From positions 1 through 32,363 of the forward strand of contig CAMDLH010000058.1 of assembly GCA_945901405.1 (NCBI GenBank): DNA of 32,363 nt. The letters run 5' to 3'. A model generated the notes under the pieces. The model had not been told where the DNA came from and searched no databases. It saw only the letters and a program-made list of their open reading frames with translations. Source of the DNA: Bordetella parapertussis (GTDB taxonomy: Bacteria; Pseudomonadota; Gammaproteobacteria; Burkholderiales; SG8-41). A program made the translations under genes and the position numbers. This document shows positions 24,622 to 32,277 of this stretch, in pieces (the first letter of the stretch is position 1; every line of letters starts with the position of its first letter).

Positions 24622-25335
24622 CTACTTGTTGCTCTTACGATATACCACCATCTCGTGCTGCGCGCGCGCGAGTTCGGCACGAAGCGGCGCACGCGACCAT
24701 TGCTTGTTGCGCGCAAAGGCGCGCGGCGCCTTGGCCATCAGTTCGCGCACCACATACCCGGCTTCCTTGAGCACGTCCGTGCTGACTACCGTTCTCACCA
24801 GACCGTGGCGCCGCGCTTCGTCGGCCTTCATGCGGCGCGCGCTCTGCACTAGATCCGCCGCCAAGGCCCTGCTTGACAGGCATTCGATGATCGCAAGCCC
24901 GGCCAATGCCGGCGTGCCCAAGTCGATTTCCGGCAGCGCAAACGATGCGGTATCCGACGCAACGATCACGTCCGCCAAAAACGCCATCATGGCGCCACCG
25001 CCGCTTGCCACGCCGTTGACCGCCGCGGCCACTGGTTTTTCGAAATCGACGAGTTGCATCAGCACGTCGAAAAAAGCTGTCGAGCGCTGCAAGTGATGCT
25101 CGGCCTCGGGTAGCGTGGACGCCTGCCGCACGTCCACGCCGCCGGAAAACACACGCCCGCCGGCAGCCGCGAGCAGCACGCCACGCGTGGCTGCGTCGCC
25201 GCGCGCTTCCTTCAGCAACCGCGCCAGCGTCTGCATCATTTCAAGCGTAAGTGCGTTGGCCTTTTGCGGACGATTCAATGTCACGCACAACAGGCCGTCG
25301 CGCGTTTCAATGGTCAGTTCTTCGGGGATATTCAC
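24622..25335 (-). CDS. Crotonase-fold protein lacking the first catalytic glutamate
   Basis: 237 aa, short for the family, with a GTG start and no clear Shine-Dalgarno. CVTLNRPQKANALT and the oxyanion segment AAGGRVFSGGVDVRQ are conserved. In the active-site helix the usual Glu is missing (ASGGGAMMAFLADVIVAS), while the second site (FALPEIDLGTPAL) keeps its Glu. It could therefore be an isomerase, a thioesterase-like or a decarboxylase-like crotonase rather than a hydratase. It ends shortly after RAPLRAELARAQHEM and lacks the usual KRxxxFKG tail. Operon partner of the acyl-CoA dehydrogenase that follows. Copy 4 of the intergenic motif lies 72 nt upstream. Confidence 0.85.
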   Translation of the reverse strand: MNIPEELTIETRDGLLCVTLNRPQKANALTLEMMQTLARLLKEARGDAATRGVLLAAAGGRVFSGGVDVRQASTLPEAEHHLQRSTAFFDVLMQLVDFEKPVAAAVNGVASGGGAMMAFLADVIVASDTASFALPEIDLGTPALAGLAIIECLSSRALAADLVQSARRMKADEARRHGLVRTVVSTDVLKEAGYVVRELMAKAPRAFARNKQWSRAPLRAELARAQHEMVVYRKSNK

Positions 25336-25407
25336 GTTTGACGTTTACACAGATGGATGCTGAACAGCGGAGCACAGTGCAGCGCGGCGGCCATTCAACA
25401 AATAATT

Positions 25408-25427
25408 TTTAACTTATTGTTTTTATT
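25408..25427 (-). repeat. Intergenic motif copy 4 (upstream of a crotonase-dehydrogenase operon)
   Basis: Minus strand AATAAAAACAATAAGTTAAA, 72 nt upstream of the GTG at 25335. It is almost identical to copy 2. Confidence 0.6.
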
Positions 25428-25451
25428 GACCTTTTACAACAACATCGATTA

Positions 25452-27589
25452 CTAAAACTTGAATTCCGCATTGATGCCGACCACACCGTTGCGCCCCGGC
25501 GCGGGTTCAAAGAAACGGTTGTTGGCTTCAGCCACGATCACCGATCCAACGTAGCGCTTGTCGCCAACATTGTCTATGCGCACATATTCAGTGAGCTTCC
25601 AGTTCTTGCCGCGTTGTTGCAGGCCGGCGCGCAAATTCCAGATGTTATAGGCGGCGGCGGAATCGGCGTTCTGATCGTTCACGTAAATCTTGCCGCTGTG
25701 ACGGAACTCAACACCGGCGTGAAATCCGCTCGCGGCATGGCGCCATACGAGCTCGCCGAACAGGTTGCTGGCTGCGATGCCGGGGAGCTTGCTGCCGGAG
25801 TTAACGGTGACCGCGACCGAGGGCGTGCCGGTAACCGTGGTAAACCGTTGCGTGAAGCGCGCATTAAGCAAGGTGTAGGACAAAGCCGCTTCAAATCCAT
25901 GCGCGAATTTCTGCTCCCAACCCAACTCCAACCCTTCGCGGCGCGTGCCAGGCACGTTCTTGAAATCAGAGCGTCCGCCCGCATTGCTGTTAACCACAAT
26001 TTCATCGGTCACATCAATGCGAAATACCGCTGCATTCACGCGCCCGTTGTCGCCCAGTAGCGTTTTTATACCGATTTCGCGATGCAAACTTTTGGCGGGC
26101 CGCAACGCGAAATTCAAACCAGTCACGCCGCCGGGCCGATACGCAAGCTCCGCAAAGGTCGGCGTCTCGAAACCTCTGCCGACATTGGCGTAAACATTCA
26201 GCGTTGGAGTGATTTTATAAGTCGCCCCAGCGCCGGCGTGGTGCGTGCATAATCCACCGAACCGCTGTCATTGCCGTTACCGGTCGCGATGAAGTAGTCC
26301 GTCGATTCAAAGCTCACGCGGCTGTGCCGAATACCCGCGAGCAAATTCAAATCCTTGATGACCTGCCATTCGGCTTGAGCGTAGAAGTCGGTATTGGACA
26401 CCACGTTATCTTCATTGCGCTTCAACGCCCCGGTGACGCCGAAGACATTAAGAAATCCGCGGCGGCGTTCTTTCATGCGGTCATAATCGACACCCGCGCT
26501 AACGGTGAACGGACCACCCGCCATACGCCTTTCGTGCGTGAGCCGCAGCGCGGCGCCACCGTAACCGCGATCCAGATCGACCACGCCGCCGGAATGCGTG
26601 CTGCCGCCCTGCGTGTTGGGCACCAGCGGCGATATGGGTATCGCCAGATGCTGCGTCACCTGCCGGTCGCCAAAATACGCCCGTGCGTTGAGCCTGGTGC
26701 CACCCGCAAACGCCACATCGTACGTCAGTCCCGCCTGCGACTGCGCGATGCTCTTGCGCGTATTGAAGTTAATCGCGTTTGCCCCCGCCGGATTGCCGCC
26801 CGCCTGCCTTGGGTTTGCCGTCATCTGTGCTCGGTCTAACCCAAGCGGATCTTGCGTCTCCGGCTGATCGAACACATTCATCACGAATGTGAACACGCCA
26901 GCGCTGCCCAGATCGTATTTGATCTTGCCGTTAAAGTGATCACGCCGCGCCGCGCTGTGGTCACGATAACCGTTGGTCTCGAACCGCGATGCGTCGAATA
27001 CCACGTTCACCGGCCCATGCTGGCCGCCGTATTGCGCGCCCAGTTTCCACGTGTCGAAGCTGCCGTATAAGCCGCTCACCGATGCCGTGGGTTCTTTCGG
27101 CCCATCGGCGGTGAAAATCTGGATCACGCCGCCGGCGGAGTTGCCGTACATACTCGCAAACGGGCCGCGCATCACTTCGATGCTTTTCGCCGATGAAAGG
27201 TTGAACGTCGCGGCCTGGCCTTGCCCATCGGGCATGGTCGCCGGGATGCCGTCGGCGATGAGCCGCAGGCCGCGCACGCCGAAGGTCGAACGCGCGCCGA
27301 AGCCGCGCGACGAAATCTGCAAATCCTGCGCGTAGTTCTGGCGATTGAGCACCGAAATGCCGGGCACTTTGTTAAGCACTTCCGACAGATTCACCTGCGG
27401 ATTGGCCTCGCGTATCGCGCGCTGATCGATGGTGTCGATGGAGGCCGGAATATCCATGTTGTCACGCTCGACGCGCGTGGCGCTCACCGAAACCTCCGGC
27501 AGCGAAGCGGGTTTTTGCTGCGCATACGTGCCGCCCGTCATGCACATAAGTGCTGCCGCGACGGCGGCATGCAACGATGTGTGTTTCAT
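25452..27589 (-). pseudogene. pqqU: TonB-dependent receptor, PqqU/YncD-like, with one frameshift
   Basis: Outer-membrane TonB-dependent receptor, about 712 aa if repaired. Two frames, 27589-26198 (463 aa: signal peptide, plug, first strands) and the frame ending at 25452 (last strands, terminal Phe), join at a CCCC run at 26225-26228. One added base restores a continuous ALGATYKITPTLNVYANVGR reading. From memory, E. coli YncD (PqqU, the PQQ importer) shares NRQNYAQDLQ, the RGFG-RST block, DGIPATMPDGQGQ and YVGSVIV with it; this similarity is strong and extends to the C-terminal EPxPGRN. Neighbours are a diheme cytochrome c and a PQQ-type dehydrogenase, which fit PQQ uptake. An ATG with AGGAGTGAGG upstream starts it. 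Either an assembly error, decay, or slippage explains the frameshift. Confidence 0.85.
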
Positions 27590-27616
27590 TACCTCACTCC
27601 TGTTACGTGATTTTGA

Positions 27617-28198
27617 TTACTTCAATCCGGCCAGATAGTGCGCAAGATTCTCGATGTCCTGCTCGGTGAGCGCCTGCGCGGCGCTCGCCATGGTGCCGTC
27701 AATATCTGGACGGGTGCCCGCCTTCAATCCACGCAACTGTTTTACCAGATATTCGTAATTCTGGCCCGCAAGCCGCGGAATATGATTCTGCCCCGCCAGG
27801 TTCGGCATGTGGCACGAGCCGCAGTAATGCATCTCCAGCGTCTTGCGTCCCAATGCGGCTTTTGTTGCATCCGCGTTGAACGCCGCCGGCAGCGGTTTTT
27901 GCGCCGCATAGTACGCGCCGATGTCCTGCATGTCGCGGTCGGTGAGTTTTTCGGCGAACGGCGACATCACCGGGTCGCGCCGGCGCTTCTCGCGAAACTG
28001 CACGAGCTGCAAAAAGGTATGCATCGCCGGTTGCGCCGCGAGCGAAGGCAGGCCCGGCTGCGTGGCGTTGCCGTCAGGCCCGTGGCACGCCGCGCAGGTT
28101 TGCGCCTTGCGCTTGCCGGCTTCGGCGTCGGCGCCGCGGGCGTTGACATGGACGCAAAACAGCAGCGCGCCCGTCAATAGATAGAGAGTCTTGTGCAT
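27617..28198 (-). CDS. Diheme cytochrome c (c4/c553-like), periplasmic
   Basis: 193 aa from the ATG at 28198; the frame runs further up through a terminator and cannot be coding there. Signal peptide about residues 1-23. Two c-type haem sites: CAACH at C35/C38/H39 and CGSCH at C126/C129/H130, with candidate Met ligands further along each domain (PVMSPF, DGTMASA). Two similar haem domains indicate a c4-type electron carrier. It sits between the PQQ-type dehydrogenase and the PqqU-like receptor on one strand, so it probably accepts the dehydrogenase electrons (inference). The pqqU start follows 27 nt after its stop. Confidence 0.9.
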   Translation of the reverse strand: MHKTLYLLTGALLFCVHVNARGADAEAGKRKAQTCAACHGPDGNATQPGLPSLAAQPAMHTFLQLVQFREKRRRDPVMSPFAEKLTDRDMQDIGAYYAAQKPLPAAFNADATKAALGRKTLEMHYCGSCHMPNLAGQNHIPRLAGQNYEYLVKQLRGLKAGTRPDIDGTMASAAQALTEQDIENLAHYLAGLK

Positions 28199-28213
28199 CG
28201 CGTAACCGTGAAC

Positions 28214-28244
28214 AAAAAACCCCCGCCACATGGCGGGGGTTTTT
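28214..28244 (-). terminator. Strong bidirectional rho-independent terminator
   Basis: Perfect stem CCCCCGCC (28220-28227) and GGCGGGGG (28232-28239) around an ACAT loop, flanked by A6 on one side and T5 on the other, so it can act in both directions. It lies 15 nt after the stop of the PQQ-type dehydrogenase gene and only 15 nt before the cytochrome c start. Confidence 0.92.
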
Positions 28245-28259
28245 ATGTTGCCGTGGAAA

Positions 28260-29561
28260 CTACTTCTTGCCGAATGAGATGCGGAACAGCGCACCCGCCA
28301 CATCATCCGACACCAGCATCGCGCCGTCGGGCATCACGAACACATCCACCGGGCGGCCCCAGTAGGTGTTGCCCTGCGCCCAGCCTTCGGCGAACGGTTC
28401 GTACTTGGTGACCTTGCCCGTGCCGTCGAGCGTGACCTGCATCAGGTTAAAGCCGATCTTTTGCGACTTGTTCCACGATCCGTGGTTGGCGATGATCATG
28501 CGGTTGCGGTATTCGGCGGGAAACATATTGCCGGTGTAGAACTTCACCCCCAGCGGCGCGATGTGCGTGCCGAGTTTCAGCGCCGGCGGCGAGAACTCGC
28601 TGCATGAACGGCCTTTGCCATGCTCGGGATCAAGCGTGTCGCCTTGATGGCAGTACGGATAGCCGAAGTGCATGCCTTTCTTCGTCACGCGGTGCAGCGT
28701 GTCGTGCGGCAAGTCTTCGCCCATCCAGTCGCGCCCATGATTGGTGAACCACAGTTCCTTGGTGGCCGGATGAAAGGTCATGCCGACGCTGTTGCGCACG
28801 CCTCTTGCCACGGCTTCCATCACCCCGCTCTTCGGGTCGACGCGCACGATCTGTGCATGCGTATCCGGCGGCACGCAGATATTGCACGGCGCGCCGATGT
28901 TGAAATACAGCCACCCGTCCGGCCCCAGCGCCATGTACTTCCAGCCGTGCGGCTCGTCCTTGGGCAGCGCGTCGAACACCACCGTCGGCTGGCCGGGGTT
29001 GTCGAGATTCGCCTCGATGTTCGAGTACTTAAGAATGCGCGAAAGCTCGGCGACATAGAGATCGCCGTTGTGAAACACCACCCCGTTTGGACGATGCAAA
29101 TCCTTGAGTATCGTCTTCACTTCGCGCTTGCCGTCCTTCTCGGTCACGGCATACACGTTGCCGACAAGACGCGCGCCGACGAAGATCGTGCCCTTGGCGC
29201 CACGCGCGATGGAACGTGCATTGGGTATGCCCTCGGCCCACAATTCAATCTTGAATCCGGGCGGCAGCTTGATCTGGTCGAGCTTCATCTCCGACGCGGG
29301 CTTCGCGGTCAGCCCAGGCGGATTGGGCGCGAGCGTGGAATCCTTCATCGAATCCGGGCGGCCCTGCTGCCACGACGGCGGTGGCGGTGGCGTCAATGGT
29401 TTTTGCGCGGGTTGCGCTTGCGGCGCGGCGGCGGGCGCGGCGGCGGGCGTGGCGGGTTGCTGTGCGCCTGCGATGCCTGATCCGAGTAATAGTAGCGCTG
29501 CCGCAATGCCAGCCGCGAGCGGACGGCAACGACGTTTAATGCGAGGGTGATCGATCATCAT
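28260..29561 (-). CDS. PQQ-dependent sugar (sorbosone) dehydrogenase-family protein, periplasmic
   Basis: 433 aa from the ATG at 29561 (AGGGGG 4 nt upstream); a second ATG follows at once. A signal peptide (about residues 15-33) is followed by a Pro/Ala-rich linker to about residue 75, then a six-bladed beta-propeller. Family hallmarks: LPPGFKIELWAEG, RPNGVVFHNGDLYVAE, KDEPHGWKYMALGPDG, GAPCNICVPPDTHAQI, RGVRNSVGMTFHP, GRDWMGEDLPHD, YCHQGDT and GRPVDVFVMPDG. This family (sorbosone / glucose dehydrogenase type) oxidises aldoses or aldehydes with PQQ; substrate and true PQQ use are inferred. The PqqU-like receptor gene two positions downstream supports PQQ dependence. Confidence 0.9.
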   Translation of the reverse strand: MMIDHPRIKRRCRPLAAGIAAALLLLGSGIAGAQQPATPAAAPAAAPQAQPAQKPLTPPPPPSWQQGRPDSMKDSTLAPNPPGLTAKPASEMKLDQIKLPPGFKIELWAEGIPNARSIARGAKGTIFVGARLVGNVYAVTEKDGKREVKTILKDLHRPNGVVFHNGDLYVAELSRILKYSNIEANLDNPGQPTVVFDALPKDEPHGWKYMALGPDGWLYFNIGAPCNICVPPDTHAQIVRVDPKSGVMEAVARGVRNSVGMTFHPATKELWFTNHGRDWMGEDLPHDTLHRVTKKGMHFGYPYCHQGDTLDPEHGKGRSCSEFSPPALKLGTHIAPLGVKFYTGNMFPAEYRNRMIIANHGSWNKSQKIGFNLMQVTLDGTGKVTKYEPFAEGWAQGNTYWGRPVDVFVMPDGAMLVSDDVAGALFRISFGKK

Positions 29562-29713
29562 GGTTCCCCCTGTTACTGCGATTTGAATATGAACAATTAG
29601 CCTCCCGATCCACTGCAATGAACACACAGCGTGATCAACAAGCCGACAATGTAGAACGAAGCGCGGCAAGCATTATGCCGCAAAACCGGCATTCGATGAA
29701 TCAAGAACAGTTG

Positions 29714-29733
29714 TTTAAAAACAAATACTTAAG
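29714..29733 (+). repeat. Intergenic motif copy 5 (opposite orientation)
   Basis: Plus strand TTTAAAAACAAATACTTAAG, in the gap between the PQQ-type dehydrogenase start and Bug receptor 4. It is the only copy on the plus strand, and the last bases are less conserved. Confidence 0.55.
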
Positions 29734-29776
29734 ATTAAGGATGAACTGCGGATTCACCCCATTGCCGGAGTGTAGT

Positions 29777-29810
29777 TAATCTGCGTAAATCTGCGTAACT
29801 CCGCGTCAAA
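29777..29810 (+). repeat. 34-nt repeat, left copy: three 10-nt tandem units
   Basis: Three tandem 10-nt units of the form ATCTGCGTAA / ATCTGCGTAA / CTCCGCGTCA. It matches 27 of 34 bases with the reverse complement of 31588-31621. It lies just after Bug receptor 4 (stop at 29819 on the minus strand). Confidence 0.6.
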
Positions 29811-29818
29811 AAAAAACT

Positions 29819-30784
29819 TCACTCCACGCGAATATTCGCCTCGCGCACCACCCTGCTCCACTTTACGTGCTCGCCCTTGATAAACACCGCGAATTCCTCC
29901 GGCGTATTGCCGATGGCGACGGAGCCATCGAACGCGAGGCGTTCGACGGTGTTGGGCATGCGCAGAATTTTGGCGATCTCGCCGTGCAGCCGATCGATGA
30001 TGGCGCGCGGCGTGCCGGCGGGCACCATGATGCCGTTCCAGGTGCTTGCGTCGTAGCCGGGCAGCCCCGCTTCGGTGAACGTCGGCACATCGGGCACGGC
30101 ATTGGAACGTTTCGCCCCGGTGACGGCAAGCGCGCGTATCTTGCCCGCGCGTATGTGCGGCACCACCGCCAGCGGCGCGCCCATCATCGACTGCACCTGC
30201 CCCGCAAGCAGATCGTTGATCGCGGGCGGCGCTCCGCGATACGGCACGTGCACGATATTGATCTTGGTCATCAGGCGCAGCAATTCGCCCGCGAGGTGGC
30301 CGGAGCCGCCCGGCCCCGAGGTCGCGTAGTTGATGTCGCCTGGCCGCGCGCGCGCAAGCGCCAGGTATTCGTTAAGCGTTTTCGCCGGCAGCGTGGGGTG
30401 CACTTGCAGCAGCAGCGGCTGCTGCGTCGCCAGCGTCACCGGCAGAAAATCGCGCTGCGCGTCGTACGGCATGCTCTTGTGCACGTAGGTGGACAGCACC
30501 AGCGTGGTGATGCCGCCCAGATAAAACGTGTAGCCGTCGGGCGGCGACTTCGCCGCAAGCTGCCCGCCGATCAGCCCTCCCCCGCCCGGACGGTTGTCGA
30601 CCACGACCTGATGTCCCCACGTCTCGGCAAGGCGCTGGGCGATCAGCCGCGCCACGATGTCGGTGGGGCCGCCGGCCGGGAACGGCAATATCAGTTTCAT
30701 CGGCTTCGCGGGATACGGCTGTGCGCCGGCCTGTGCCGCCGCACACAGCAGCGCACCAATGATGACACCGCGAGTCAGCCTCAT
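29819..30784 (-). CDS. Bug/TctC-type periplasmic solute receptor 4
   Basis: 321 aa. Signal peptide (about residues 1-21, ending AQAGA), QPYPAKPMKLILPFPAGGP, DNRPGGGG loop and the usual C-terminal VKWSRVVREANIRVE. The ATG is 4 nt after the stop of a crotonase gene (TAA TTCG ATG), the same arrangement as Bug receptor 3. Orphan receptor. Ligand unknown. Confidence 0.91.
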   Translation of the reverse strand: MRLTRGVIIGALLCAAAQAGAQPYPAKPMKLILPFPAGGPTDIVARLIAQRLAETWGHQVVVDNRPGGGGLIGGQLAAKSPPDGYTFYLGGITTLVLSTYVHKSMPYDAQRDFLPVTLATQQPLLLQVHPTLPAKTLNEYLALARARPGDINYATSGPGGSGHLAGELLRLMTKINIVHVPYRGAPPAINDLLAGQVQSMMGAPLAVVPHIRAGKIRALAVTGAKRSNAVPDVPTFTEAGLPGYDASTWNGIMVPAGTPRAIIDRLHGEIAKILRMPNTVERLAFDGSVAIGNTPEEFAVFIKGEHVKWSRVVREANIRVE

Positions 30785-30788
30785 CGAA

Positions 30789-31559
30789 TTATCTGCCCTT
30801 GAATACCGCCGCGCGTTTTTCCTTGAACGCAGTCACGCCTTCAATGTGATCGTCGGTGAGCTTGACCGTGCTCTGGCACAGGTTCTCCTGTTCGAGCTGC
30901 GTCTCAAGCGTGGGCACGTACATCGCCTGGAACATTTTCTTCGCCAGCGCGATTGCAAACGTGGCCGAACTCGCAAGCTCCTGCGCCAGCGCCATCGCGT
31001 TTGCCTCGAGTTCCGCATCAGGCGCAACACGATTGATGAGGCCCCATTCAAGCGCTTCGGGCGCCGGCAACATGCGCGCGGTGTAGACCAGATCCTTGGC
31101 GCGCGCGATGCCCAGACGCTGCGTCAGGAAGTATATCGAGCCGCCGTCGGGCACCAGACCTATCTTCTTGAATATTTGGGAGAATTTTGCATTGTCCGAG
31201 GCGACTATCAGATCGCACGCCATCACGATCGCAAAGCCGATGCCCGCCGCCACGCCGCGCACCGCCGCAATCACCGGCTTCTCTAGATTGTGGATGGCGT
31301 TGATCATCGCGTGCCGAGTCTGCATGCGCGCGCGGCCCGCCACCACGCCGGCGTTGACCATGGTGGTGACATCGCTGCCCGAACAAAACGCGCGCCCGGC
31401 GCCGGTGATGATCACCGCGCGCACCGCGTCGTCGCTCTTGAACTGCGTGAACAACTCGGTGATGCGGTTGTACATCACATCGGTCAACGCGTTCAGCTTG
31501 TCGGGCCGGTTGAGCGTAACAACGGCGATATTGTTTTCAAGTTTGTATTCAATTGTCAA
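30789..31559 (-). CDS. Enoyl-CoA hydratase/isomerase, PaaG-like active site
   Basis: 256 aa from a TTG start, which is 8 nt after AAGGAG; an ATG 5 nt upstream is out of frame and hits a stop at once. Oxyanion segment GAGRAFCSGSDVTTMV. The active-site region (GIGFAIVMACD and IFKKIGLVPDGGSIYF) lacks both hydratase glutamates and has Asp in the VPDGG context, as in PaaG-like enoyl-CoA isomerases. It ends FKEKRAAVFKGR. Coupled to Bug receptor 4. Together with the gene at 2911 it makes two PaaG-like enzymes in the window. Substrate unknown. Confidence 0.9.
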   Translation of the reverse strand: MTIEYKLENNIAVVTLNRPDKLNALTDVMYNRITELFTQFKSDDAVRAVIITGAGRAFCSGSDVTTMVNAGVVAGRARMQTRHAMINAIHNLEKPVIAAVRGVAAGIGFAIVMACDLIVASDNAKFSQIFKKIGLVPDGGSIYFLTQRLGIARAKDLVYTARMLPAPEALEWGLINRVAPDAELEANAMALAQELASSATFAIALAKKMFQAMYVPTLETQLEQENLCQSTVKLTDDHIEGVTAFKEKRAAVFKGR

Positions 31560-31587
31560 TTCATGCGCTCCTTTTGTTCAATAGCCC

Positions 31588-31621
31588 TTTGCCGCGGATT
31601 GACGCGGATTTACACGGATAA
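31588..31621 (-). repeat. 34-nt repeat, right copy: three tandem units, inverted
   Basis: Reverse complement of the left copy with 27 of 34 matches, containing GCGGATTGACGCGGATTTAC. It starts 28 nt upstream of the crotonase start at 31559, so the two copies bracket the crotonase-Bug cassette. The remainder of the 31560-31815 gap holds no gene I can see. Confidence 0.6.
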
Positions 31622-31815
31622 AACCCATATTTTCCATTCCGGCGCAGACCGGACTCCATTGCGTTCAAATATGCAATGCATTCTGAATCTTCGGTAAACC
31701 TGGAATCCATCGGTACGGGAAAGCCGGGACGAGAAGCGGAGTGAAGCCGAATTGACCGTGCCGCATCGCCATTTTAGCCTATCGCTTCGCTGAACAAGAA
31801 ATTGAGAGGCGCGCG

Positions 31816-32196
31816 CTACCCGATTTCACAGCTGAACATGCCGATGAGATCCCTCACATCGACCGCGTCACCGATAAATCGGCAGCCCGCGCGAGCCTGC
31901 AGGCTGCCGTCCGCAAGCCGCACCGCGCTCGCATAAAGAATCTGCAAATCAATTGCAATGGGAGACCCCAACGGTTGAACAATACGGCATCCGGTAAGCT
32001 CGGCGCCGGGTTTCAGTTTGATATTGCGATCGTGTACGACGATACCCAATCCGGCGCGGCTGATGTCCGTAATCTCCAATTTGAATCGGCCATGCCCCGG
32101 GCGATCCACGATGCACTTCGTGCGTAACCGAGGTGGTATAACGATACGATGATGATCCCGAACGTTATGCTGGAGGAGGTATTCCGGAAACGCCAT
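31816..32196 (-). CDS. PilZ-domain protein, putative c-di-GMP effector
   Basis: 126 aa. The two c-di-GMP binding motifs are present: RxxxR as RDHHR (about residues 13-17) and the (D/N)xSxxG box as DISRAG (about residues 44-49), in a chain the size of a single PilZ domain. No other domain is attached, so it would be a small receptor-like protein influencing motility or surface behaviour. It is unrelated to the CoA metabolism nearby. The Shine-Dalgarno before the ATG is weak. Target unknown. Confidence 0.78.
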   Translation of the reverse strand: MAFPEYLLQHNVRDHHRIVIPPRLRTKCIVDRPGHGRFKLEITDISRAGLGIVVHDRNIKLKPGAELTGCRIVQPLGSPIAIDLQILYASAVRLADGSLQARAGCRFIGDAVDVRDLIGMFSCEIG

Positions 32197-32234
32197 CTAG
32201 TAGTTCGTTCCATTAATATAGTTACAGATTAGGC

Positions 32235-32240
32235 TATAAT
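32235..32240 (+). promoter_or_regulatory. -10 element of the transposase gene
   Basis: Perfect TATAAT 37 nt before the transposase ATG; a weak TTAATA at 32213-32218 is placed 16 nt upstream as a possible -35. The SD GGAGGTGATC before the ATG is strong. Confidence 0.5.
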
Positions 32241-32277
32241 GGCCATGATCTTTGTGCAACTCTTGACGGAGGTGATC

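Noticed and set aside
29867-30802. Plus-strand frame of 311 aa opposite Bug receptor 4
   Set aside because: Antisense shadow; composition unlike a protein.
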